DNA of 64,000 nucleotides, from positions 886,140 through 950,139 of the forward strand of contig LNAC01000231.1 of the NCBI GenBank assembly GCA_002007465.1, written 5' to 3'. This stretch comes from Ailurus styani (lineage: Eukaryota; Chordata; Mammalia; Carnivora; Ailuridae). Of the stretch, positions 1 through 12,300 are shown one piece after another. The position numbers and the translations under genes were made by a program. Below the pieces are notes generated by a model. That model did not search any database, was not told the DNA's origin, and saw only the letters and a program-made list of their open reading frames with translations. How positions within the stretch are numbered: the first letter of the stretch is position 1; the number at the start of each line of letters is the position of its first letter.

Positions 1-730
1 TACTTTCAGCATCCTGACTCTGTGATACAAGTGAAAAACTCATAAAAGTCAGCAAGACCAGGTGGCCTCTGAGGGTCTTCTACATAACAACAAATAGCTA
101 GACTGGTAGAATTATTATGATGGATGATTCACTTTTGGGGTTTCCATTTATATGTGTAGCATTATGTATACATCATTTAAAATGGCTGAATAATTGGATA
201 TTAATTACTTGAGGCTATTCTAATGATAAATAGTCTTTTTAACACAATCCACATGCTCCCAGGCCTCAGAAGTCCATGGACAGAAATGAAGCCTTCCTGA
301 CACCAATGTCCAGTAAGAATAGTTCTTAGGCCTGTTTACATCTCAAAAGCAAATCCAGTTTAGTCCCTCATCAATAAATGTCTTCATTCCAATGTTGTCA
401 GGATCCAGAGTGGGAACCCAGCTTCACACAAATCTGCCTTTGGCCCTCAGTCAGATGAGGGAGAGTGGACTTACCTCCACCTTGTGCCACCATCTGTCTC
501 ACAACGTCTTTCCCAAAACTATCTCCCTCACTTCCAGTCCTCTGCCTTTATCTCTGTTGAAGTGAGGCTTCAAACCAGTTTCTCAAGACCCTACGAGGAG
601 TGGATAGGAGAAAAGGGACACATCCCATGACATCTTCTCCATTGATTTTTTCATCTCTTTATCTCCTCCTGGTCTTGTCAAAAGTAACTCCCACTTTCTT
701 CTATCCAAAGATACAAGAATCCATCTATAC
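1..730. other. LAMA2 intron, no recognised feature
   Basis: This is the far 3' part of the long LAMA2 intron. I see no exon-like sequence, no long reading frame with a recognisable domain and no repeat family that I can name. Short reading frames here look like chance. Confidence 0.5.
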
Positions 731-1332
731 TGTATTAGTTTCTTACTGCTTTCATAACAAACTTAGCAGCTGGAAGCAACACAAAGTTATCTCACAGTTA
801 TATGGGTGAGAATTCCAACATGGGTCCCACTAGGGTACAGTGGTTAAATTCCTGGTGTCAGCAGGGCTACATTTGTTTCTGGACGCTCTAGGGGAGAATC
901 CATTTTCTTGCTCATTCAGATTGTTGGCAGATTCAGTTCTCGTAGTTGTAGAACTGATGTTCCCATTTCTTTACTGGGCATTAGCCAATGCCCATTACTA
1001 GCTTCTAGAGGTCATTCACATTTCTTGGCTCATGGGCCCCTCCATCTTCAAAGACAGTGATGATGAACAGAGTCCCTTTCAGGCTTCAAATCTCCCCTTC
1101 CTCTTCCTCCACTGTCACATCATTCTGATTCCCTTTTCTGCCCTCTTCTTCTACTTTTAAGGAATCCTTATGTGATTAGATTGGGCCCATCTGGACAATC
1201 CAGGATAATCTCTAGGTCCTCAAACTTAATCACATTTGTAAAGTACTTTTTGCTATGTAAAGTCACATATTTATAAGTTCTGAGGATTAGGACATGGACA
1301 TATTTAGAGGGATCATTATCCAGCCTACCACA
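731..1332 (+). repeat. Ancient LTR-like interspersed repeat
   Basis: The element begins TGTATTAGTTTCTTACTGCT and ends CCTACCACA, so it has TG...CA ends. It contains the stretches 'CTCACAGTTATATGGGTGAGAA', 'CAGCAGGGCTACATTTGTTT' and 'GGACGCTCTAGGGGAGAATC' in the order I know from a very common old mammalian repeat with LTR-style ends. The family name (an MLT/ERVL-type LTR is my guess) is not verified. It is an old non-coding relic with no open reading frame. Confidence 0.5.
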
Positions 1333-2480
1333 TATGTCAATACAAAGAAATTCCTAAGGGGTCACTACCCACCAGCTCTACAAACAGACCCAGATTTGCA
1401 ATTTACAATCAGCTGCAGTGACAATAATTTTGATATAATAAAAACAAAATATTTTAGGGAGGAGAAATAGGGAAAAAGAAAAAGAAACTTGCATATATAG
1501 ATTTTGTTCTAAGATACAGGATGGCTGCACAGTTTTTAGGGAGCAATAGAAGTTAGCAGATTAAATCATAACACCCAGTAAAGGAAGTCTTGCATTGAAA
1601 ACTTTGGCAGGCTTCTAAAAGGACTGTAGCCCTAGCAGACACAGCTATAATAAGAGCATATACTTGGTCTATGTATCCAATGTCATTTTGCTGAATTTCA
1701 AGCAGGAAGAAGCTGAGATCTCCCTAGAATATAAATCATGTCAAAAGTAAGAGTTAAACTCCAAAATAAATTAAGTAAAACTTAAAGTGACTTTTCTAAG
1801 CCTAGCACAGATAGACACAAATTAAGACCATATTGTACATACACTCTGCGATCGTAATATTCTGCCAAACAAGAAAATGTCTTCTTTAAATAGACAGCTA
1901 TATTTCTCAGGTTATTGAGCTGAAAGGAAAGAACATTGTATGATGCAGTTTCAATCAAGGGGAATTTAGTGACCGCTATTCCTTCTATATCATTTTGTGT
2001 AATGTATTTGGTACTCCATATATATTGTACCGATACAGAAATAGTAACTATATAGAGGTAGATGATATCTATTCCTTTATACGTAAATGTCACTAGTATT
2101 TAATGCATGCCACTTCAGGTGTTGATAATTTTCTTTAAGCATCCAAATTATTTGATGTTTGAGATGCACTAAACAGTATTTTGCAGGGCATATTTTCCAT
2201 TGTCTTGCTTTTTGTTTAAAAGAAAGTCTAACCTCTCAATTTTAACCATCAGAGTAAAAGGAGAGATTGGAAGAAAGTGCATGAGCAGTTTCAGGAACTA
2301 TAGGACAAAGGAATAAAGTGTGTTTATGCCTGGAAAAAAGGGATGCACTCTACAGTGTTACATTAGCAACTGGAAACTACTCAGTGTCAACATATACAGA
2401 TGAAAAGTGAATAGCCATACTATAATACTGCAAAACATTGCTCCATTCTCCCAATACTAAGCCCATTTTAAGACTGTTTG
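1333..2480. other. LAMA2 intron, AT-rich, no recognised feature
   Basis: AT-rich intronic sequence in which I recognise neither genes nor repeats. The reading frame on the minus strand near 1782-2093 has no recognisable domain and no splice or codon evidence. Confidence 0.4.
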
Positions 2481-2484
2481 CTAT

Positions 2485-2605
2485 ATAATAGGAATAATGA
2501 TAACACATACTTCAGAGCACTGTGTGAAGATCCGATCAGATAGCTCAGGTAAAACAATTAGCTCGGTGCCAGGTATATATGTGAATACTTAATATATTCC
2601 AGATA
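2485..2605 (+). repeat. MIR SINE fragment
   Basis: Resembles the 3' half of MIR: 'GGAATAATGATAACACATAC', then a degenerate 'GTGTGAAGATCCGATCAGAT', then 'GCTCGGTGCCAGGTATATAT', which corresponds to the usual 'GCACAGTGCCTGGCACATAG'. It is old and diverged. The call rests on recall of the MIR consensus. Confidence 0.5.
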
Positions 2606-2646
2606 TACATATTAATACTTGATATATTTCAATTACTATTATTATT

Positions 2647-4718
2647 TTACCATCTTATTTTAAATTTAATTCAGTATAGTTAACATACAGTGTTCTATTA
2701 ATTTCAGGTGTACAATATAGTGATTCAACAATTCTACACATTACTCAGTGCTAATTGTGATAAATGTATACTTAATCCCCTTCACCTATTTCACACATTC
2801 ACCCACCTGCCTCCTCTCTAGTAACCATCAGTTTGTTCTCTATAGCTAGAGTCCACTTTTTGATCTCTTTTTTTTGTTTCTTTTGTTTCTTAAATTCCAC
2901 ATACAAGTGAAATCATACATTTGTTTTTATCTGACATATTTCACTTAGCATTATACTTTCTAGCTCTATCTATATTGTTGCAAATCGCAAGATTTCATTC
3001 TTTTTTGTGGCTGAGCAATATTCCATTCCATATATATACTACATCTTCTTTATCCACTTATCTGTTGATGGACACTTGATTTGCTTCCATATATTGGCTA
3101 TTGTAAATAATGCTGCTAAAACATAGGGGTGCGTATATTATTTTAAATTAGTGTTTTATATTCTTTGGGTAAACAAATGCCCACTTGTGGAATTACTGGA
3201 TCACATAATACTTCTACTTTTAATGTTTTGAGGAATCTTCATACTGTTTTCCACATTGGCTGCACCAGTTTGCATTCCCACCAACAGTGCACAGCATTCT
3301 TTGTCTCCACATCCTTCTCAACACTTGTTTCTTGTGTTTGTTATTTTAGCCATTCTGACAGGGGTGAGGTAGTTTTCACTTGCATTTTCCTGATGATTAA
3401 TGATGTTGAGCATCTTTCATGTGTTTGTTGGGCATCTGTATGTCTCTTTGGAGAAATATCTATTTCTTCTGCCCATTTTTAAATTGGATTATTCAGGGTT
3501 TTTTGTTTGTTTTTTGCTTTTTTTTTTGCTATTGAGTTGAATAAGCTCTTTATATATTTTGATACTAATCCTATATTAGATGTGTCACTTACAAGTATCT
3601 TTTGCATTGAGTAGGCTTTTAGTTTTGTTGATTGTTTCCTTTTTTGCACAGAAGCTTTTTATTTTGATGTAGTACCAATAAGTCTATTTTTACGTTTGTT
3701 TCCCTAGCCTCAGGAGATAGATCTAGAAAAATGTTGCTATCGCCAATGTTACAGAAATGACTACTTGTGCTCTCTTCTACAATTTTTACGGTCTCAGGTC
3801 TCACGTTTAGGTCTTTAATCCATTTTTATCTTATTTTGGTATATGGTGTAAGAAAGTGGTCCAGTTTCATTCTTTTCCATGTAGCTGTCCAGTATTCCCA
3901 ACACCATTTTTTGAAGAGAGTGTCTTTTTTCCATTACAAACCTTTGCCTCCTTTGTCAAAGACTAATTGACCATATAAGCATGGGTTTATATCTGGGCTT
4001 TTTATTCTGTTCCATTGATATATGTATCAATTTTTGTGCCAGTACCATCATTGTTTTGATTACTACAGTTTATAGTATATCTTGAAATCTGGGATTGGGA
4101 TACCTCTAGTTTTATTCTTTTTCAAGACAGCTTTGGCTATTCAGTGTCTTTTGTGGTTCCATACAAATTTTAAGATTATTTGTTCAACTTCTGTGAAAAA
4201 TGCCGTTGGTATTTTGAGAGGGATTGCATCAAATCTGTAGATTTGCTTTGGGTAGTATGGACATTTTAACAATATTTGTTCCTTCATTCCATGAGTTGGA
4301 ATGTCTTTCCATTTATTTGTGTCATCTTCAAATTCTTTTATCAGTGTTTTACAGTTTTTGGAGTACAGAACTTTCACCTCTTTGGTTAAGTTTGGTTTAA
4401 GTTTTGGTTAAGTTTATTATTTTAGTGCAATTATAAATGAGATTGTTTTCTTAATTTCTCTTTTTGCTACTTCATTATTACTGTATAGGAATGCAACAGA
4501 TTTCTGCTTATTGATTTTTCATCCTGTGACCTTACTGAATTCACTTATCAGTTCTAGGAGTTTTTTGGTGGTGCATTTAGGGGTTTTTTATATGTGGTAT
4601 CATATCATCTGCAAATAGTAAAAGTTTTGCTTCTTCCTTATCTATTTGGAAGCCATCTGGTCTTAAACTTTGTTAGGAGTTTTTTGTTATTATTGATTCA
4701 TTTCATTATTGGTCAGTT
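2647..4718 (-). mobile_element. 5'-truncated LINE-1, minus strand
   Basis: The plus strand reads as the complement of the 3' half of L1 ORF2 and its 3' end. Landmarks include 'GGCTGAGCAATATTCC', 'CATCTTCTTTATCCACTTAT', 'CACCAACAGTGCACAGC' and 'CAGTACCATCATTGTTTTGA'. Candidate target-site duplications are ATTACTATTATTA at about 2632-2644 and 4719-4731. The reverse transcriptase frame is broken by many stops and indels, so it is a dead copy about 2.1 kb long. Reading frames inside it (for example 3619-3804 and 4141-4377) are fragments of L1 ORF2 and not host genes. It lies in the sense direction of LAMA2. Confidence 0.85.
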
Positions 4719-4733
4719 ATTACTATTATTACT

Positions 4734-5066
4734 ATATCCAAGAAATAAGACAACTATTTAAATGACTGATAAAAATTCTTGTGTGTCCAATAAAGTATAA
4801 TTTCAAAACACTAACCTACGTTGTCCTTGTCGTAATATTTTGTACTGAATATAGCAAATAGTTAGATGACTACTTTGGTTTTTGTGTTCATATAAGCATT
4901 TTAAAATTATATAAACTATCTGCTTTTTGGAGCATATAGAAAAAGTGTATTTTAAAGAAGAAGAAAATGCAATGGGGTTAAAAAACTATTAAGGGTTAGG
5001 TACTGTTCTTTTAATTTTGGTGTAGTGTTATTAATACTTAGAGTCTGGGGCCAAAGGATACTAAAC
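4734..5066. other. LAMA2 intron, no recognised feature
   Basis: AT-rich spacer between the L1 copy and the TTTC microsatellite. I recognise nothing in it. Confidence 0.4.
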
Positions 5067-5157
5067 CTTTTCTTTCTTTCTTTCATTTCTTTCTTTTCTT
5101 CCTTCCTTCCTCTCTTTCTTTCTTTTCTTTCCTTCCTTCCTTCTTTCTTTCTTTCCT

Positions 5158-5209
<52 letters not shown>

Positions 5210-5211
5210 TC
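5067..5211. repeat. (TTTC)n microsatellite
   Basis: About 145 bp of TTTC/TTCC repeats, pure TTTC in the last 60 bp. The Phe/Leu/Ser-rich reading frame across it is a translation of the microsatellite. It lies just before the T-rich tail of the minus-strand SINE and is likely length-polymorphic. Confidence 0.95.
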
Positions 5212-5227
5212 AGAGATTCATCAATTT

Positions 5228-5410
5228 GGGGTGTCTTGGTGGCTCAGTCAATTAAGCATCTGCCTTCAGCTCAGGTCATGATCCTGGAGTCCTGAGACAG
5301 AGTACCACACTGGGCTCCCCAGTCAGTGAAGAGTCTGCTTCTTCCTCTGCCCTTCACCCTACTTGTGCTCTCTCTCTTGCTTGCTCTCTTTCAAATAAAA
5401 TATTTTTATT
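5228..5410 (+). mobile_element. CAN-SINE, plus strand, inserted in another SINE tail
   Basis: Starts GGGTGTCTTGGTGGCTCAGT, carries the 'TCAGCTCAGGTCATGATCCT' core and ends in AAATAAAATATTTTT. The flanks carry ATTCATCAATTT at 5216-5227 and ATTCATCTATTT at 5660-5671. These look like its target-site duplication, but the second copy lies beyond the unknown base at 5502. The 3' part of this SINE is repeated at 5503-5659, so the assembled arrangement here is doubtful. Confidence 0.8.
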
Positions 5411-5434
5411 TTTTTATTTTTTTATTTATTTATT

Positions 5435-5501
5435 TTTTTAAAAGATTTTATTTATTCATTTGACACAGAGAGAGAGAGATTACAAGTAGGCAGAGAGGCA
5501 G
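5435..5501 (-). mobile_element. Broken minus-strand CAN-SINE ending at an assembly join
   Basis: 'AAAAGATTTTATTTATTCAT' followed by a GA-rich stretch and 'TTACAAGTAGGCAGAGAGGC' is the tail and CT-rich body of a young CAN-SINE on the minus strand. The copy stops abruptly at the unknown base at 5502, and its tRNA-derived head is absent. It could be a real SINE insertion that the assembler could not close. Confidence 0.65.
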
Positions 5502-5502
5502 N
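5502..5502. other. Single unknown base at an assembly join (1 of 4)
   Basis: Position 5502 is 'n'. The sequence after it (5503-5656) repeats 5256-5409 with one difference that I can see (CTCTCT against CTTTCT). This marks a contig join and not biology. Confidence 0.9.
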
Positions 5503-5659
5503 GCATCTGCCTTCAGCTCAGGTCATGATCCTGGAGTCCTGAGACAGAGTACCACACTGGGCTCCCCAGTCAGTGAAGAGTCTGCTTCTTCCTCTGCCCT
5601 TCACCCTACTTGTGCTCTTTCTCTTGCTTGCTCTCTTTCAAATAAAATATTTTTAAAAA
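5503..5659 (+). mobile_element. Second copy of the 3' part of the CAN-SINE
   Basis: Near-identical repeat of 5256-5409 placed directly after the unknown base. It ends TTTTTAAAAA and runs into ATTCATCTATTT, the expected second target-site duplication of the SINE that starts at 5228. It is therefore most likely the true 3' end of that SINE. Confidence 0.7.
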
Positions 5660-5861
5660 ATTCATCTATTTGTGAGAGAGAGAGCATGTATGTGGATAAA
5701 AGTTGGGGTAGGGTCAGAAGGAGAGGGGGAAAAAGAATCTCAAGAAGATTCCTGCTGAGTGCAGAGCCAGATGCAGGGCTCCATCCCATGACCATGAGAT
5801 CATGACATGAGCCAAAATCAAGAGTTGGATGTTCCAGTTGACTAAGCCACCCAAGTGCCCC
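5660..5861 (-). mobile_element. Older CAN-SINE, minus strand
   Basis: Reads from the degenerate tail through 'GTGAGAGAGAGAGCATG', 'GCAGAGCCAGATGCAGGGCT' and 'GACCATGAGATCATGACATG' to the head 'GCCACCCAAGTGCCCC'. It is more diverged than the mustelid-type copies. The plus-strand SINE at 5228 appears to have inserted in its tail, giving a tail-to-tail inverted pair. Confidence 0.8.
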
Positions 5862-6840
5862 GGTTGGTAGATATTTTCCAATACTTTGTGTAGTCCCATA
5901 AAACAAATACCTAAAATATTAAGAGCATTAGAAGGAAGGAAAAATGAGAAATTGTTATGGCCCGAGGCTTCACCATATTGAAGTCCATGGTCAGTAAATT
6001 TAATCTCTCTTTTGCATGTAGTCTCAACTCCTTTGCCCCTCTCTAGTTTCACCATACTCTATTGGCTAATCCACACTAGAGTTAAATCCATTTCTCTACC
6101 TTCTCTGTACCTGCAACTGGTGAGATGGACACATTTGAAAAAATACTGCATGGTCCATTTTCTCTTCTATGATCCTGGATACTACTTCATGCTTTCTTTT
6201 TTCTTCTCTAAACTCCAAACTCTCTCCATACCCTCATGCCCAACTCTTTTCTATTTCTTCTTTTTAAGAATCTAAATGCCAACAAAAAACTTCAGAGCTT
6301 TCCAGCACCACTTCAATTCGCATATAAGCATATGTGTCCTTATTTTCTTCCTAGAAACAGGGGTCTATGCTTGCTGTCTCCAGATCTTTCTCCTTGTTCT
6401 CTCATAAAGCCACACCAACCAACATTTTGTTCCCATCAATCTACTGCAAATACACTTTTCAAGCTCACCACTAGCATTAATTGCTAGAACCAATGGTCAG
6501 TTCTCATTCCTTATCTTATATGACTATCTATAGTATTTGACAAAGTTGAGCCCTATTGATTAGTTGGCTTTCAATATACCATTCTTCTGGTTTTCCTTCA
6601 ACCTTCCTGGCTACTCCTTTTTAGTCTCCATTCTGGTTCCTCCTCAGTTCTCTAACGTCTAAGTGTTGGAGAGCTGTAAGGCTCAATCTTCAGATCTGTC
6701 TTATCTTCCCTTACTCATTTTTTTGGTTATCACATCTAGTCTCCTAGCTTACATGACATCTGTACTGATAATTTCTTCTTGATCTTCAGTTCAGATCCCT
6801 CCCACTAGCTACTGAACTTCAGACTTGTATGGCATTATCA
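5862..6840. other. LAMA2 intron, pyrimidine-rich, no gene
   Basis: CT-rich intronic sequence with short chance reading frames on both strands (6012-6487 region). No domain, splice pattern or known repeat is clear, although part may be the diverged upstream end of the L2-like element that follows. Confidence 0.35.
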
Positions 6841-6899
6841 TCTTAACATATCCACTTGGGTGTTTAAAATGCATTTTAAACAATAAACTAGCAAGGTTG

Positions 6900-7790
6900 A
6901 ACTCTTGATCTTCATCAAAACTTGCTCTTCTCAGTCTTCTCCAATTAAATAATGGCAACTCTATTCTTTCAGTTGTTTAGGTCCATAACTCTGAAGCCAC
7001 CCTTAGCTCTTCTCTCTCTCTCTTTAAAATCCACAGCCAAACTATCAATATGTCTTTTGGCTTTAGATAGAAATACATCCACAATCATATCACTCTTCAT
7101 TACCTTCACTGATACCACTCTAGTCTAAGTGATCTATCTGCTAACCCAATGACGGCAAAGCCTCTGGTCTCCCTATTTCTGCACCTGTCCCCTTCTAGTC
7201 TGTTATCATTGTAAAAATCATGCTCATCCTGCTAAAACACAAGTCAGATAATCAAACTTTTGTGCTCAAAGTACCCCAGTGGCTTCCCATTTCACTGTGA
7301 GAAAAATATGAGAAATATTACAATGGTCTAAAGTTCTATAATATCTTCCTCCTCCCCATCTCCTTCTACTCTCTCCCTCACTCATGCCATATTGAATATT
7401 TTTTTGACATACTAAGCATCCTCATGTCTTAGCACATTTGTAGTTGCTTTCCTCTTGCCATAAGACCTTCTTGCCCAAGATAACCATATACTTTGCTCCT
7501 ATATCATCTTCAGTTCTTTGAATAAATATTTTACCTAAAGTTATAGTATCATCCATCTGCTGTCACTCTTTCTATTCCCTCTCATGCTCTATTTTTCTCC
7601 TTAACATTTGTAATCATCTAACATATTATATTTTATGCACTTTCCTAGTCAACTTTTTTGTCTTCTAAGTAGAATGTAAGTTCCAGGAGGGCAGAATTTT
7701 TGTCTGTTGTATTCACTGCTCACAGACTAGAATGTTCCTGACAAATAGTAGACATCAATGAATACATAAATCAGACATCAAATGGTAGTT
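6900..7790 (+). repeat. L2-like ancient LINE 3' region
   Basis: Contains in order 'CCCCAGTGGCTTCCCATTTC', 'CTCCTTCTACTCTCTCCCTC' and 'AGAATGTAAGTTCCAGGAGG' with 'GCAGAATTTTTGTCTGTTGT'. It then ends in a diverged 'GACAAATAGTAGACATCAAT'. This is the order of the L2-type 3' consensus I remember. It is non-coding and old. Confidence 0.55.
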
Positions 7791-8727
7791 TGCGATGGTG
7801 CATTCCTTAAGTGCCTATCTTGAGCACTTAAGACTATATAATGGTATAATTAAGAGCAATAAAAGAATCCTAGATGACCACCAGGAGAATAAGAGCCACA
7901 GTTGGAATGATGTTAATTATGCATGAAACATAAACTTCATCCATTTCACAGATTTTTCTCAGGGCTGGATTTACTACACTGCTCAGTTACCTAGAGCAGG
8001 GGTTAACAGACGTTTGGTTTTATGATTTTATCAATAAATTTTTGTATATATGAGAGTGTACATTTATAGTACATGTTGTACCTATACACTATGTATTTAT
8101 ACATTACATAATGTGCTATGACAATAAATATTTGTTAAAAAATAAATACAAAACTTTAAAAGTATGAGAAATAAATGAAACACTATTTTAAACTACTTAA
8201 TTTAATCTTTATATAAAACTCCTCTTAACAATGTAATACTCTTTTTTAGAAAGAGCAACATAATTAAATATGCCTTTCTATTTTTGAAAATATTGGCTTA
8301 CTACTTAGAGATATTACTAAGTATTGAGATTTTAAAATCTGTTTCTAAGTTCCTTTTAAGGCTTAGTGTTAATCAGACTTTAAAAACAGGTTAGATAATT
8401 ACATTCTTTAGTTCCAAAGTGCAGAGAAGAGTATTCATAGTTGATAAATACACATGAATTTGAGCCACAAAATAATAGAAACTTTCTGAACAATTGTTTT
8501 CAAATTTGTTTCTGTAAAATAAAAGCTGATTTTGCAAGGCAATTTTCCACTCATTGGCCAACTTTTGTCAGGTTTGATGTCATTACTTGCTCTTCATTTT
8601 GTGAAGCGGAACGGCTCTTATACAGAGTCATGGTAAACATGAGTATTTTCTTGTTTTTTACTTTTATGTGCATGGCAATATTATCTTCATTGTAGTTTTT
8701 CTTTTTAAGGAATGATCACCCATGATT
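7791..8727. other. LAMA2 intron, no recognised feature
   Basis: AT-rich intron. The plus-strand reading frame at 8441-8695 has a hydrophobic end but no domain, no exon context and no counterpart that I recognise. It is treated as chance. Confidence 0.4.
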
Positions 8728-8915
8728 GGGGTGCCTGGGTGGCTCAGTCAATTAAGCATCTGACTCTTGATTTTGGCTCAGGGTCATGATCTCAGGATTG
8801 TGAGATCAAGCCCCACATCAGGCTCTCTGCTGGGCATGGAGCCTGCTTAAGATTATCCCTCTTTCCCTCTCTCTCTTCCCCCTGACATCCCCAAACCAAA
8901 ATAAAAAACAAACAT
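8728..8915 (+). mobile_element. Older-type CAN-SINE, plus strand
   Basis: Head GGGTGCCTGGGTGGCTCAGT, then 'CTCTTGATTTTGGCTCAGGG' and 'GGAGCCTGCTTAAGATTATC', which is the ancestral carnivore SINE body. It ends in a degraded AACCAAAATAAAAAACAAAC tail. The body differs from the CTGCCTACTTGTGATC type found elsewhere in the window, so at least two SINE ages are present. Confidence 0.9.
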
Positions 8916-9161
8916 AAAACATGCATACGGTGAGTCTTCATTAGTTAAAAAAATAGGAAACATAACTTATAAACCAGTTTAGTTGAGGAAAATTACAGTA
9001 AAATATGTCATAATATTTCAGTTAATGAACAAGTGAGGTTACTGCTATAAATCCTCTCACCTTGTAAATGCTAATTTTTCCTTTAGAACATCTTCAGAAT
9101 AGTACCTCACCAAGTGAACGGTTTAGTGACAATCTATACATTGAATATTTAAAATGTTTTA

Positions 9162-9345
9162 GGGTGTTTGGGTGGCACAGTGGGTTAAGCCTCTGCCTTC
9201 AGCTCGGGTCATGATCTCAGGGTCCTGGGATGGAGTCCTGCATTGGGCTCTCTGCTCAGTGGGGAGCCCGCTTCCCCCTCTTTCTCTCTGCCTGCCTCTC
9301 TGCCTATTTGTGATCTGTCAAATAAATAAATAAAATCTTTTAAAA
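9162..9345 (+). mobile_element. CAN-SINE, plus strand
   Basis: Head GGGTGTTTGGGTGGCACAGT, the mustelid-type body 'CTCTGCCTATTTGTGATCTG' and tail AAATAAATAAATAAAATC. The flanks ATTTAAAATGTTTTA and ATTTAAAATATTTTA look like a slightly diverged target-site duplication. Confidence 0.9.
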
Positions 9346-12300
9346 AATTTAAAATATTTTATACTTTTCTATTTTTTAGATTAAATAAAATATGTATATT
9401 GAAATTCTAATGTTCCTACTATAAACACTTTTATGGATTACATACTTCCTGGGTTCTTGAAGACTGCTAAGTTAGAGTATTTTTTTAGCCATATATTTCG
9501 ATATGCATGATTTAAGGCATTAGGGTGTCTTACCTCAAACTCATGAAAACTAGCAAATTACCAGAAATTTTTTGAAGGAATAATTGGCAAATCACTACTC
9601 TACATAGGTATTTTTTCACTTCTATTAAGTTATATATAAATTTGTGGCTTTATATATAAATATTTAACAATAAGTAATAACTAGTTATTACTTATCCTCC
9701 TAATAAGGAGGATTACAGTTTTACACATATATCTAAATTTAAGCATCTGCAAATTAAAATTTAACATAAAATATAGAAAATGAACACAAGATGGTTTAGA
9801 AGTATAAATTCCTTTTTTCCAACTTAAATGCCTCCTGTATTTGAATCGCCATAATTCTCTCATTTATATTACCTATGACTAGATGACAATTTTATAATGG
9901 CCAGGATCTTTTTATTATAATCAATTTTCAGAAAGTACAGAATTATAATAGACATTTAATAAATGTACTGAAAAATGAGAAAATCATTATTTTTACTTGA
10001 GCCTATTGCTATTTTATACTGTGGAGGTAGTTCACATCTAATCACATTTTTCCCCCTAGAATTTTAACAACTAAATATGCTTTAGCCAGTTTTCAAGAAA
10101 GCCTTTATAGTTTGCACCAGTATGTTATATATATATTGAACATGTTAAACTCAGATTTATAAAATTCAATTGAATACAGTAAGTATGGCTGAATATCTAT
10201 TATGTCAAAGGCAGGATTAAGAGGGAGGGTTACCACAAGACCAATGAAATACTATCCCTCTCACCAAGAAGGTGAAAGTTGACAGGAGGAAAATCACTGC
10301 ACAAATGAATCTTTTTCATAATAAAATAAGACATTTCAAATGAATGTCATTATTGCATTACTTATAAGAGAATGGTTGTGTTTTGATACATTGATTTAAT
10401 TGCTTTGTGATCTCTGGTAATAGCAAGCCTGTTCTTAATGTCATCTGCAGTAATGATTTTGGGGACATTATCAGTCTTAATCTAGTTTACACTTAATGTT
10501 GCAAGGCTTTAAGCCTTGCTTTGTTACTCATTGTTTCTGCACTTACATTAGAACATGTCATGACCCCTTGGCAATAAAAATTTGGTGTTATTGATTTAAA
10601 AAACAACAACTATGACTTCTGGTGATGTGAACCAAGAGCTTTTGGCTTTGGGATGGTGTTGGTTGGCCTTTAAGTGACAACTGTTTCCACCTTTGCACAC
10701 TTCTAAGAAGCAAAGTAAGAAAGATACTTCTTGCCTGTATTAGGTTTACATGGAGCCTTCTGGAACACAAACTGCTGGCTACTGGCCCGAGTTTATTTTT
10801 CTCTAGGGACTTTGAGAAATATTTTGTGAAAATTCACAGGATCCATTTGTATGCGAGCTTCAGTACCCCCTCTTCACGTTATAGAGGCTGAACTGCCCTG
10901 AGCTCATAAATAGGAAGCTGGTCTTTGTTCATGACTGACAGCCTAGAATAGATCACATCGTGTGGTTTCTTGGAAACTGATATTTATTTAATTTTGTTTT
11001 CACTTTTCTCTGAAAAATATTCAAAAGGAATCCAACCAGATCTGTTCACAATCTGGTTTCAAAGGAGGAAACATCTCATGTTTTAATATGAAGAGTATTT
11101 TAAAAGAAGAAAGGTTTGAATTTACTCACAATTTGGTAACAGATGATATCCATGGAAAATACCATTTATAGGAGAAAGATTCTTGGGTAAAAAATGCAGA
11201 GCTTCCCATTTTACTGTGGTGGTCTTATGACAGGTAGTTCATTTACATTCATTTCTCTAACTTAAAGGAAGGCTGAATTTAACCCCAAGAAGAGTAGAAA
11301 ATTGCTGAAAAAACTCCTGAGACTGACCAAATGATTCAGCATTCATACAATTCCATAATTACAAACCTAATAAACTGGTTATAGAAACCAGATGTTGGGA
11401 CTTGTATATGAAAAAAAAGTAATTTAAGGGTTAAAGATTCTAAAAATACATATTTTGTATTCAAAGCACACTCTTTGTATTTACCTGTATTTTAAGAATA
11501 CTTATTTTCTTCTTCCAAAATCTATTTTAAAATTAAGGTCTTAGTTCATGTTTAGGTGTACTATGTGTTTCTGATAATTATAACCTCTTCCAAGGATTCT
11601 CAATAACTTTAAAGTATGTTCTAATTGTTCAACCAAAATCACGCATTATAACTAAAATATTAAGAATTGCACTTTATATAGTGTTCTTTTATTATTTATT
11701 AAGTTATTATTCACTGTATTGATAAAATAATAATTTCCATTAAGAATAAAAATGGATCTCATATATGCTTCCATGATTCAACCCTGACTAGCATTCATCA
11801 TGATAAACACTTTTTGTTATAATGTAGATTTTTATATAATCCCCACAAATTGTCTTTTGTATTTCAACCATTAATTAATACTTACTTGTAACACGCATTA
11901 TTCATTACATATTCTAGAAAAGTAAAAATCTACTTACTGCAAAAGTAGCTCAAGGCTATTCAGATAACCATGTGTCTCCATCCTCATTCCAAGGAACATC
12001 ATTTTAATTATAGGGATTACTTAATATTTATATAATGTGCCAGAATATGCTCTAGGCAGCCCTAATGTATGAAAGGCATGTTTTGCCCTCAAGGATAGTC
12101 CTCTATCCTCAAAGTGACATGAAAACAAAGGAGAATAGTTTTCATAAAATACCAACAATAAAGTTGCCGTCTCTGCAATGGTGCTTGTTCCATAGAATCT
12201 AACTGCCAGTTACAGTAGTTGTCTAACTAGAGATTGTTTCCTAGTTGTGGTGTGGTTATTTATTATTCGCTAAGCAGAATTTGCTTTCTGATTCATGATT

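Noticed and set aside
5025..5255. Phe/Leu/Ser-rich 76-codon frame resembling a membrane protein
   Set aside because: It is the TTTC microsatellite translated.
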